From the NCBI RefSeq assembly GCF_016786325.1, contig NZ_JADWYU010000090.1:1-58768 (forward strand): DNA of 58,768 bases, written 5' to 3'. Of this stretch, positions 41,184 through 49,928 are shown piece by piece. The notes beneath the pieces were generated by a model. The model made no database searches and was not told where the DNA came from. It saw only the letters and a program-made list of their open reading frames with translations. The position numbers and the translations under genes are program-made. Every line of letters starts with the position of its first letter. The stretch's first letter is position 1. The DNA comes from Frankia nepalensis (GTDB lineage Bacteria; Actinomycetota; Actinomycetes; Frankiales; Frankiaceae).

Positions 41184-43870
41184 CCACGTCACCCGCGGGC
41201 CCCTCCTCGGCGGCGCGACAGCCAGCCGCCGGGTCAGCCACGGCCGGCTCACCCATGGCCGGCTCACCCACGGCCGGGTCAGCCACGGCCGGGTCAGCCA
41301 CGGCCGGGTCACCCATCCCCGCGCCGCCCGGTTCGACGCCCGCCGCCGTGCCGGCCAGTCCGGTGCCCACCCTCGTCGCGCCCGCCGGCCCGGCCGCGGC
41401 GGCCGAGGCCGGCGCGCCGGCGGAGACGGCCGGGTCGGCCGGCGCGCGGGTGCGCCATCGGTTCACCGTGTACGGGGTCGTGCAGGGGGTCGGCTTTCGG
41501 CCGTTCGTCCATGCCACGGCGACCGGCCTGGGCCTGGCCGGTTCGGTGCGCAACGACAGCGCGGGCGTCCAGACAGAGGTCGAAGGCCCGTGGGAGGCCG
41601 TCGAGGAGTTCGGGCGCCTGTTGCGGGAGAACGCGCCACCGCTCGCCCAGATCGAGCGGGTGACCGTCGACGCGCTCCCGCCACGCGGTGAGCGCGACTT
41701 CACCATCGCCCCGTCCGGGCCGGCCGCGGCCGGCCGAACGCAGGCGCCCGCCGACACCGCGACCTGCGCCGAGTGCCTGCGGGAGCTGGCGGACCCCGCG
41801 GACCGCCGCTACCGGCACCCGTTCATCACCTGCACCCACTGCGGGCCGAGGTTCACCATCATCACCGACCTGCCCTACGACCGGCCGGTGACGACGATGG
41901 CCGGCTTCCCGATGTGCGCCGACTGCGAGCGCGAGTACACCGACCCGACCGACCGGCGGTTCCACGCGCAGCCGATCGCCTGCCCGGCCTGCGGTCCCCG
42001 GCTGGAGTTCCTCGCGCCGGACGGCCGCCGGGCAAGCGGTGACGAGGAGGCGCTCGCCGGCGCGGCGCGGCTGCTCGCGGACGGCGGCGTGCTCGCGGTG
42101 AAGGGCATCGGCGGCTACCACCTGGCCTGCCTCGCCACCGACGAGGCGGCCGTCGCGACGCTGCGCCGCCGCAAGCGGCGAGGCGACAAGCCCTTTGCCG
42201 TGATGGCCGCCGACCTCGCGACCGCGCGGGGGATCGTCGAGCTCGACGACGCCGAGACCCGCCTGCTGACCAGCCCGGCCAGGCCGATCGTGCTGGCCAG
42301 GCGCCGCGCCGACCCGCGCCCCCGGCCGGCGGACGCGGTGGCGCCCGGCAACCCCGACCTCGGGCTCATGCTGCCCTACACCCCGGTCCACCACCTCCTG
42401 TTCGGCCCGCGGCCGCGAGGGGCCGGCGACGCGGGCCTCCCCGGCATCGCCGTGCTGGTGATGACCTCCGGCAACCTCGCCGGGGAGCCGATCGCCGCCG
42501 ACGACGCCGACGCGGCGCGGCGGCTGGCCCACCTGGCCGACGGCTGGCTGCGCCATGACCGTCCCATCCACATCCCGTGCGACGACTCGGTGGTCCGGGT
42601 CGTCGACGGCATCGAGGTCATGGTCCGCCGGTCCAGGGGCTACGCGCCGTTGCCGGTCCGGCTGCCGTTCGCCGTCGCGCCGACGCTCGCGGTCGGGGCC
42701 GACCTGAAGAACTCCTGCTGCCTGGGCTCCGGCCGCTCCGCCTGGCTGTCCGGCCACGTCGGCGACATGGACGATCTCGCGACGCTGGCCGCCTTCGACG
42801 GCGCCGTGACCCACCTGGAGCACCTGACGGGCACGCGGCCGCTCCGCCTGGCCGCCGACGCGCATCCCGGATACCGCTCGCGGGCCTGGGCGACGGAAAG
42901 ATCTCGCGCCCGGTCCGCGCGGACCGACGGGCGGCCCGCCCCCGACTCGCCGGCCCGGCCCGTCCGGTTCGTCCAGCATCACCACGCGCACATCGCGGCG
43001 GCCATGGTGGAGCGCGGCCTGGACGGAACGACGCCGGTCATCGGCTTCGCGTTCGACGGAACCGGATACGGCACGGACGGAACCGTCTGGGGCGGTGAGG
43101 TACTGATCGCCGACTACCTGGGGTTCCGGCGGTTCGCCCATCTCGGCCATGTCCCCCTGGCGGGCGGCGACGCGAGCGTCCGCCGTCCCTACCGGATGGC
43201 GCTGACGCACCTGGCCGCAGCCGGGATCGCCTGGGAGCCCGACCTTCCGCCGGTGGCGGCCGCCCCGCCGAACGAGCGCGAGGTGCTCGCCCGGCAGCTG
43301 CGCGGCGGGTTGGGCGTCGTCCCGACCTCGAGCGTGGGCCGGCTGTTCGACGCGGTCAGCGCGTTGCTCGGCGTGCGCCAGACCGTGGACTTCGACGCGC
43401 AGGCGGCGATCGAGCTCGAGGCGCGGTCCCGCGGCGCGACGGCGGACGGGCGGCCATACCGCTTCGAGCTGCGCGAGCCCGCCGCGGCCGGCGGGCCTCT
43501 GATCGCCGATCCCGGCCCGGTGGTGCGGGCCGTCGTGGCGGACTGGCGTGGCGGCGTCGACGTCGCCACCGCCGGCGCGCGGTTCCACGAGGCGCTCGTC
43601 GCGCTGGTCGTGACGTTGGCCCAGCGGGCCCGGCGCGACCTGGGGCTGGAGACGGTCGCCCTGGCCGGCGGCGTGTTCCTGAACGCGCTGCTGCTCGCCA
43701 GCGCGAGACGGGCGCTGCTGGGGGCGGGTTTCGACGTGGTGGTCAGCCGGAGCGTGCCGCCGGACGACGGGGGCCTGGCGCTCGGCCAGCTCGTCGTGGC
43801 GGCCGCCGGCGACCGACTGGAGCGAGAGGCACGGCCGGCGGGACCGGCCGTGGCGGACAGGAAGAGGTGA
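41180..43870 (+). CDS. hypF: HypF carbamoyltransferase
   Basis: An 896-residue HypF with an unusual Ala/Gly/Ser-rich N-terminal extension of about 85 residues built from AGSPTAGSATAGS-like repeats. Then: acylphosphatase domain (RHRFTVYGVVQGVGFRPFVHA), zinc-finger pair (CAECLRELADP, CTHCGPRF, CADCEREYTDP, CPACGPR), YrdC-like domain (VLAVKGIGGYHLACLATD, KRRGDKPFAVM) and Kae1-like domain with VQHHHAHIAAAMVE and FAFDGTGYGTDGTVWGGEV. It converts carbamoyl phosphate and ATP to carbamoyl-AMP and loads HypE, starting synthesis of the CN ligands. The GTG overlaps the preceding peptide's stop. Confidence 0.95.
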   Translation: MTTSPAGPSSAARQPAAGSATAGSPMAGSPTAGSATAGSATAGSPIPAPPGSTPAAVPASPVPTLVAPAGPAAAAEAGAPAETAGSAGARVRHRFTVYGVVQGVGFRPFVHATATGLGLAGSVRNDSAGVQTEVEGPWEAVEEFGRLLRENAPPLAQIERVTVDALPPRGERDFTIAPSGPAAAGRTQAPADTATCAECLRELADPADRRYRHPFITCTHCGPRFTIITDLPYDRPVTTMAGFPMCADCEREYTDPTDRRFHAQPIACPACGPRLEFLAPDGRRASGDEEALAGAARLLADGGVLAVKGIGGYHLACLATDEAAVATLRRRKRRGDKPFAVMAADLATARGIVELDDAETRLLTSPARPIVLARRRADPRPRPADAVAPGNPDLGLMLPYTPVHHLLFGPRPRGAGDAGLPGIAVLVMTSGNLAGEPIAADDADAARRLAHLADGWLRHDRPIHIPCDDSVVRVVDGIEVMVRRSRGYAPLPVRLPFAVAPTLAVGADLKNSCCLGSGRSAWLSGHVGDMDDLATLAAFDGAVTHLEHLTGTRPLRLAADAHPGYRSRAWATERSRARSARTDGRPAPDSPARPVRFVQHHHAHIAAAMVERGLDGTTPVIGFAFDGTGYGTDGTVWGGEVLIADYLGFRRFAHLGHVPLAGGDASVRRPYRMALTHLAAAGIAWEPDLPPVAAAPPNEREVLARQLRGGLGVVPTSSVGRLFDAVSALLGVRQTVDFDAQAAIELEARSRGATADGRPYRFELREPAAAGGPLIADPGPVVRAVVADWRGGVDVATAGARFHEALVALVVTLAQRARRDLGLETVALAGGVFLNALLLASARRALLGAGFDVVVSRSVPPDDGGLALGQLVVAAAGDRLEREARPAGPAVADRKR

Positions 43871-43876
43871 GGGCGC

Positions 43877-44295
43877 GTGTGTCTGGCGGTACCGGGCCGG
43901 GTGGTCCGGACATTCGATCGCCGGGGGACGCCGATGGCCGAGGTCGACTTCGGCGGCGTCCGCAAGGACGTGTGCCTGGCGTACCTCCCCGAGGTCGCCG
44001 TCCACGACTACGTGATCGTGCACGTCGGCTTCGCCATCCAGCGCCTGGACGAGCGCCGCGCGCTGGAGACGCTTGCCGAGTTCCGGCGCTTCGGCCTGCT
44101 CGACGAGGAGTTCGCCGACCCGTTCACGGCCGGTGACGAGGGTGCGGCCACCGGGGCCGGCGCTTCCGGTGCCGTCCCGGGCGACCTGCCCGATCAGCGC
44201 CAGGTCGCCCGGGCCGACGACCAGCACGGGGATCGCCCGGCGGGGCGCTCTCCTGAGCTCGCCGGCGGGCGGACAGACGAGAGGGCGGTCAACCC

Positions 44296-44299
<4 letters not shown>
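43877..44299 (+). CDS. hypC: HypC hydrogenase chaperone
   Basis: The 140-residue product starts [10 protein letters not shown]; Cys2 is the iron ligand, which fixes GTG 43877. [39 protein letters not shown] is the standard OB-fold core. Usual HypC proteins are 75-95 residues; here about 50 extra disordered residues follow ([13 protein letters not shown] and on). The gene's last four bases overlap hypD. HypC holds Fe(CN)2CO with HypD and delivers it to the large subunit. Confidence 0.93.
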
Positions 44300-45401
<1,102 letters not shown>

Positions 45402-45405
<4 letters not shown>

Positions 45406-46478
45406 CCGCCGAGACGGTCGATCCGGCGGCCTGGAGCTGCCCGGCGCCGCTGCGGGACTCGCCCACCGTCGTGATGGGGCACGGCGGCGGCGGCGCCCTG
45501 TCCGCGGAACTGGTCGAGCATCTGTTCCTGCCCGCCTTCGGCGCGGCGGGGGCGACGGAGCTCGACGACTGCGCCGTGTTCGCCGTGGGATCAGCCAGGC
45601 TCGCCTTCTCAACGGACTCCTACGTGGTGCGCCCGCTGTTCTTCCCCGGCGGATCGATCGGCGAGCTGGCAGTGAACGGCACGGTCAACGACCTGGCGAT
45701 GTCCGGTGCCAGGCCGCTGTGCCTGTCGACGGCGTTCATCCTCGAGGAGGGGACGCCGCTGACGGACCTCGCGCGGATCGCCACGGCCATGGGTGAGGCC
45801 GCCCGTGCCGCCGGGGTGCGCCTGGCCACGGGCGACACCAAGGTGGTCGACGCCGGCCACGGCCACGGTGTCTTCGTCAACACCGCAGGGATCGGACTGA
45901 TCCCCGACGGTCTGGACATCCGCCCCGCCCGGGTCCGGCCAGGGGACGCCATTCTGGTCAGCGGCGACGTCGGCGTGCACGGCGTCGCCGTGCTGAGCTG
46001 CCGAGAGGGCCTCGAGTTCGGCACGACCCTTCAGAGCGACACCGCGCCCCTGCACGACCTGGTCGCGGCCATGCTCCACCCGGGCTCGCCGGACGCCCGG
46101 GCCGACATACATGCCCTGCGTGATCCCACCCGCGGCGGTCTCGCGGCCTCGCTGAACGAGATCGCGCGCGCGGCCGGCGTCGGTGTCGACCTCGTGGAAC
46201 GGTCGATCCCGGTGCCTGCGGCGGTCGCGGACGCCTGCGGCATCCTCGGCCTCGATCCGCTCTACGTGGCGAACGAGGGCAAGCTGGTCGCGTTCGTCGC
46301 GCCCGGTGACGCCGACCGGGTGCTGGCCGCCATGCGCCGCCACCCGAACGGCCGGGGCGCGGCCCTGATCGGAACGGTGGTGGCCGAGCATCCGGGCCTG
46401 GTGGTCGCCCGGACGGCGTTCGGGGCGACCAGGGTCGTGGACCTGCCTCTCGGCGAGCAGCTTCCCCGCATCTGCTGA
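45402..46478 (+). CDS. hypE: HypE cyanide-ligand synthase
   Basis: The 358-residue HypE reads [25 protein letters not shown], then [43 protein letters not shown], and ends GEQLPRIC. The C-terminal Cys of PRIC is carbamoylated by HypF, then dehydrated with ATP to a thiocyanate that supplies CN to iron. Length and PurM-like motifs are normal. GTG 45402 overlaps the hypD stop. Last gene of the cluster. Confidence 0.96.
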
Positions 46479-46489
46479 CGAGCGGGGGT

Positions 46490-46562
46490 GCCCGAGGACG
46501 GGGTGGCGCCTACCCCTTCACTGTGGCGCCCACCCCGTCACCGTGGCGCCTATCCCGTCAGG
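46490..46562. repeat. Three 20-bp direct repeats and hairpin after hypE
   Basis: GTGGCGCCTACCCCTTCACT (46503-46522) is followed by two variant copies (46523-46542, 46543-46562). GGGGT-GGCGCC-TACCCC at about 46500-46516 is palindromic and could end the hydrogenase transcript. The third copy overlaps the stop codon of the convergent gene at 46550. Confidence 0.65.
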
Positions 46563-46972
46563 GTGAAGACCTTCGAGAACGACAGCGAGCACCCGCCCGC
46601 GTTTTCGGTGACGAGGACCTCGTAGGGGCCGGGCGGCGTACTGGCATGGGCGGCGAAGCTGGTTGTCCAGGTGCCCGTGTCCGACACGGTTGGCTCTTCT
46701 ATCGGGTTATCCCCGGGCCCGCGGAAGATGGTGCCTGGAGGGGCGGATTCCGAGGTGCCTACCAAGATGTGGGCGGTCGAGCCGGGTACCCAGCCAGATC
46801 CCGTGACCTGAACCAAGGTCCCGGGCGGGGCCGCGTCCCTGCTGAATCCGAACGACGGCGTCGGGCAGGCCGCGGCTGCCGCCGGCCGCGCCGCCGCGGG
46901 GATGAGCCCCAGAGCGCACGTCGCGACGACGGACATCAGCCTGAATCTCTGACCCAGCATGTTGGTCGCCAT
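46550..46972 (-). CDS. Small secreted Ig-like protein
   Basis: The 140-residue protein has a signal peptide (RFRLMSVVATCALGLIPAAARPAAAAA, cleavage after an Ala-x-Ala) and one beta-rich domain: CPTPSFGFSRDAAPPGTLVQVTGSGWVPGSTAHILVG and TGTWTTSFAAHASTPPGPYEVLVTENAGGC. It resembles short IPT/Ig-like cell-surface domains of actinobacteria; two Cys could form a disulfide. Function unknown. ATG 46972 follows GGGAGGTG at a good distance. Confidence 0.68.
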   Translation of the reverse strand: MATNMLGQRFRLMSVVATCALGLIPAAARPAAAAACPTPSFGFSRDAAPPGTLVQVTGSGWVPGSTAHILVGTSESAPPGTIFRGPGDNPIEEPTVSDTGTWTTSFAAHASTPPGPYEVLVTENAGGCSLSFSKVFTLTG

Positions 46973-47196
46973 GCGGACACCTCCCGCAAGCTGCCGTAGG
47001 TCACCCTCGGCACCCGAGCTGACACGCAGAGCGTTCCCATGTTTGCTCTATGTATGTCGAGCCCGGGAACCCGCTTGGCGCCGAACGAGGTCGCGCTGGC
47101 GGGGTAGTCGACCGTCCGTGACGTCCCGCGCAATCCGAAGCACACCGGCGCCTTGGTGCTCAAGTGGGCCCGGATGGAGCGGTGGGATGCCCGACG
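46973..47196. other. Intergenic region, no gene seen
   Basis: About 220 bases between two minus-strand genes, presumably with the promoter of the secreted protein gene. No clear terminator for the azoreductase gene was found. Confidence 0.3.
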
Positions 47197-47832
47197 TCAG
47201 GCGGTGGCGCGGATCTTGACGCTCTCGGCGGCGGCGGCGCGGGAGGCGTGGAAGAGGTCCACGAACTCGGCGAGCGCCGGGTTGCGGGTCGACAGGGTCA
47301 TCTCGACGTTGACGAACTCGACGTCGCCCGCGCCCAGGGCCTCCAGCATGTGCGCGACATACGGAGAGACGTGGTCCCAGCCCTCCTTCGGCGTGCCCGG
47401 GCCGTAGGAGCCGCCCTGGGTCGTGACGACGGTGACCTTCTTGCCGCCGAGCAGGCCCGGAGTGTTCGCGTCCGCGACCGTGACGCCCGGGACGATCAGC
47501 CAGTCGAACCACGACTTGAGCTGCGTCGGGACCGACCAGTTGTACATCGGGGCGGTGACCAGCACCTCGTCGGCGGCCGCGACCTCGCCGATGTAGGCCT
47601 CGCGGGCCTTGACGGCCTCGGTCTGCTCGGGTGAGCGCTGGTCCTCGGGGGTCATCCCGGCCGAGACGCCGGTCCAGTCGAGGTGGGCCGGCGGCGCCGC
47701 GGCGAGGTCGCGGTAGGTCACCACACCGTCGGCGTTGGCCTCCTGCCAGGCGGCGACGTACTCGCGCGCGACGGCGCGGGAGACAGACATGTCGCCGGTG
47801 AAGCTGGAGTCAAGGTGCAGCAGGTGGGTCAT
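47197..47832 (-). CDS. FMN-dependent NADH:quinone/azo reductase (AzoR-like)
   Basis: A 211-residue flavodoxin-like enzyme: THLLHLDSSFTGDMSVSRAVAREYVAAW carries the FMN phosphate loop, VTAPMYNWSVPTQLKSWFDWLIVPGVTV is the AzoR signature and VVTTQGGSYGPG the second FMN-binding segment. It reduces quinones and azo compounds with NAD(P)H and helps with thiol or electrophile stress. ATG 47832 is taken from the domain start. It is divergent from a MarR regulator. Confidence 0.88.
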   Translation of the reverse strand: MTHLLHLDSSFTGDMSVSRAVAREYVAAWQEANADGVVTYRDLAAAPPAHLDWTGVSAGMTPEDQRSPEQTEAVKAREAYIGEVAAADEVLVTAPMYNWSVPTQLKSWFDWLIVPGVTVADANTPGLLGGKKVTVVTTQGGSYGPGTPKEGWDHVSPYVAHMLEALGAGDVEFVNVEMTLSTRNPALAEFVDLFHASRAAAAESVKIRATA

Positions 47833-47907
47833 CTGGCACTCCTTGGGGAGGGCGGGGCGGGTGGCGCCGGGGGCGCGACCCATGGTCGGCTATTGAGCAG
47901 ATCGTCT

Positions 47908-47918
47908 ATCTGACAGAT
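47908..47918. promoter_or_regulatory. Candidate operator 1 between azoreductase and MarR genes
   Basis: ATCTG-A-CAGAT, a perfect 5-1-5 palindrome 76 bases from the azoreductase ATG. The flanking bases are TCT and TAG. A plausible MarR site. Confidence 0.4.
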
Positions 47919-47943
47919 TAGCGGCTGCGACGCTCATCTTAAA

Positions 47944-47958
47944 CACCGACGGTCGGTG
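47944..47958. promoter_or_regulatory. Candidate operator 2 or hairpin before the MarR gene
   Basis: CACCGAC-G-GTCGGTG, a perfect 7-1-7 palindrome ending 25 bases before the MarR GTG. It could be the regulator's own operator. Confidence 0.5.
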
Positions 47959-47982
47959 GGTGTTCCGGGGTAGGGTGATCCC

Positions 47983-48576
47983 GTGACGCAGATGACCGGT
48001 CCGGGCCAGGCGGTAGCCGCCGGCCCCTGCGTCCCGACGCCGGAGTCCGTCTGCGAGGCGCAGGTCGGCAGCGACGTGGCGAAGGAGCTCGGCTGGCTGG
48101 TCGGCCAGATCCAGCACGGCTACCTGACCGCCGCCACCCGCGCGGTCGACGAGGTCCCCGGCGGCCTGCGCGGGGTGTACGTGCTCGGCGCCGCCATCCG
48201 CGGCGACGCGCCGAACCAGATCGAGGTCGCCCGCCGGTTCGGGATCGACCGGACGGTCATGGTTCATCTCATCGACGACCTGGAGAAGGCCGGCCTGGTC
48301 GAGCGGCGTCCCGACCCGGCGGACCGGCGCGCCCGCATGATCGTCGGCACCGACCGCGGCCGGGACGCCCACGACGCCGCGCAGGCCCGGCTGCGTCGCG
48401 TCGAGGACCACGTGCTCGCGCCGCTGGGCCCCGACGAGCGGGCGGCGTTCACCGCGATGGCCCACCGCGTCGTGGCCCACCTGATCTCGCTCGACCCCAC
48501 CCAGGCCGAGTCAGCCTGCCAGGCCGCGTCGAGCCAGATCGACACGCACGTCCCGCGCCCGGGGGCGAAGGGCTAG
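47983..48576 (+). CDS. MarR-family transcriptional regulator
   Basis: A 197-residue winged-helix protein. A 30-residue leader with two Cys (PCVPTPESVC) precedes the domain: GGLRGVYVLGAAIRGDAPNQIEVARRFGIDRTVMVHLIDDLEKAGLVERRPDPADRRARMIVGTDRGRDAHDAA, the MarR HTH and wing with the DPxDRR signature. It probably senses electrophiles or quinones and controls the divergent azoreductase. The cysteines could be redox sensors (inference). Confidence 0.86.
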   Translation: MTQMTGPGQAVAAGPCVPTPESVCEAQVGSDVAKELGWLVGQIQHGYLTAATRAVDEVPGGLRGVYVLGAAIRGDAPNQIEVARRFGIDRTVMVHLIDDLEKAGLVERRPDPADRRARMIVGTDRGRDAHDAAQARLRRVEDHVLAPLGPDERAAFTAMAHRVVAHLISLDPTQAESACQAASSQIDTHVPRPGAKG

Positions 48577-48601
48577 GGCGGCCGGTCACCGGCCGCGGCG
48601 T

Positions 48602-49480
48602 TCAGGCCGGCCCGCCAGCTCCGTCCTCGGGGTCCGGCGGGGCGGCGGCGGGCCCGGTGGCGAGGCCGACGACATCCTCCAGGCTCAGCCCGTCGTCGAA
48701 GTGGTCGAAGCAGGCGGCGATGAGAGCCAGCGCGGCCGTGCCGAGCAGCGAGGTGCGCCGCTCGTGGTCGATCACCCCGTCCTCGGGCTCGACCAGCAGA
48801 CGCATCTGCATCCCTTCGGAGCAGGCGGTAAGGATGTAGTTGAGGTCCGCGATGGTCAGGCCAGGGCGGACCTTCAGGCCGCGGGCGGCGGCGGCCTTCT
48901 CGTAGGCGTCCTGCCAGGCCTGCGTGCTGATCTGGTACATCTGGCGCATCGTGGTTCGCGCGATCTCGTCGCGCGCGGCCATGGCGGTACCGATCAGCTG
49001 CGCCCGCAGGGCCGGGCTGCGCAGGCTGACGACGAGGTCCTCATAGCCGGCGTCATGGACGGCACGCGCGACGTCCTCGGCGTCGGCCAGCCGGTCGCGG
49101 GCGCCGGCCGTGCGGTCGACGAACTCCTGCCAGTGCGCCCCGCGCAGGACATAGGCGAGCACGTCGCGGATGTAGTCGGGCTGGTAGGGCCAGCGGTCGC
49201 GGAAGGTGCCCTCGGAGCCGCGCAGCCGCCCGCCCTTGGCGACCTCGTCGATGACCGTGCGCTGCGACAGCCAGCGGAACAGCGGCCGGTCATCGGTGTC
49301 GCCGTCGTCACCTGGCCCGAGCTGGGTGTCGATCAGCCGCCGCCCCGCCTCCAGGTACTCGCGCGTGAGCTCGTCGTTGGCCAGCGTCTGCCGGCCCGCG
49401 TCCGTCTTGCGCCGGGCCGCGCGCATCAGGCCGGTCAGGATCAAGGACAGGTCCTCGTCGGGCGCTTCCGTCACCGTCAC
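48602..49480 (-). CDS. TetR-like regulator (tentative)
   Basis: A 292-residue, mostly helical protein. The part VIDEVAKGGRLRGSEGTFRDRWPYQPDYIRDVLAYVL resembles a degenerate TetR helix-turn-helix (G-x-x-x-GTF-x-x-x-W/F). A C-terminal ligand-binding-like region (RTTMRQMYQISTQAWQDAYEKAA, LTIADLNYILTACSEGMQMRLLVEP) ends in a disordered acidic tail. In typical TetR proteins the HTH is at the N-terminus; here about 65 residues precede it. GTG 49480 follows GCGAGGTGT. The regulon is unknown. It might act on the efflux pump nearby. Confidence 0.5.
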   Translation of the reverse strand: MTVTEAPDEDLSLILTGLMRAARRKTDAGRQTLANDELTREYLEAGRRLIDTQLGPGDDGDTDDRPLFRWLSQRTVIDEVAKGGRLRGSEGTFRDRWPYQPDYIRDVLAYVLRGAHWQEFVDRTAGARDRLADAEDVARAVHDAGYEDLVVSLRSPALRAQLIGTAMAARDEIARTTMRQMYQISTQAWQDAYEKAAAARGLKVRPGLTIADLNYILTACSEGMQMRLLVEPEDGVIDHERRTSLLGTAALALIAACFDHFDDGLSLEDVVGLATGPAAAPPDPEDGAGGPA

Positions 49481-49800
49481 ACACCTCGCCGGAGCCAAGG
49501 GCATCTACCACACCGGCAGAATCCTAGCAATGGTGCTGACCGGTCATGGCAGACATCCTCGGATTCGCGAGGTCGCGGGTTCGTGCACGGCCGACGGAGG
49601 ACAGGTCTCCGAGGCTGGCCCGGTGAATCGGACTAGTACAGGCTTGGCACCGGTGCCGGGCACGGCGGGGGGCGTGCCGGCTACCGGGCGTGGGGGACGC
49701 CCGGGAGGCTGTCGAGGGCGTCGTTTCAGACCTTCACGGGGGGGAGGTCTGAAACGGCGCCCTCGACGGCGAGAAGCTCCGGTCCCGGCCGATCGCCGGG
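49481..49800. other. Intergenic region with a 23-bp hairpin
   Basis: About 320 bases. Apart from the inverted repeat at 49711-49767 I see no gene or other structure. Confidence 0.5.
49711..49767. repeat. 23-bp inverted repeat, one mismatch, 11-base loop
   Basis: The left arm 49711-49733 begins GTCGAGGGCG and ends CAGACCT; the right arm 49745-49767 is its reverse complement except at one position. The loop is TCACGGGGGGG. This is the longest perfect-type palindrome in the window. It lies between two minus-strand genes. It may be a terminator for the gene remnant at 49801 and the efflux gene, or a mobile palindromic element. Confidence 0.75.
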
Positions 49801-49905
49801 TCAGAGCCGCGGCAGCGCGGCCTCGGTCGTCACACCAGGCCCGAAGGCGATGAGGACGGCGTGGTCGCCCGGCGCCGGCCGGTCCCGCTCGTCGCCCGTC
49901 GGCAT
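49801..49905 (-). pseudogene. C-terminal scrap resembling a type III polyketide synthase
   Basis: The minus strand encodes GDHAVLIAFGPGVTTEAALPRL and a stop. The AFGPG-x-T-x-E-x-x-L-L/P-R ending is typical of chalcone/stilbene-synthase-like type III PKSs, where GFGPG lines the active site. The rest of such a gene is missing; the frame runs upstream into the efflux gene only as a shadow. It is likely a relic truncated by arrival of the efflux locus. Confidence 0.4.
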
Positions 49906-49928
49906 CCGCGCACCACGGCGCGCCACGA

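Noticed and set aside
41309-44227. 972-codon minus-strand frame opposite hypF
   Set aside because: Antisense shadow of a fully motif-supported hypF.
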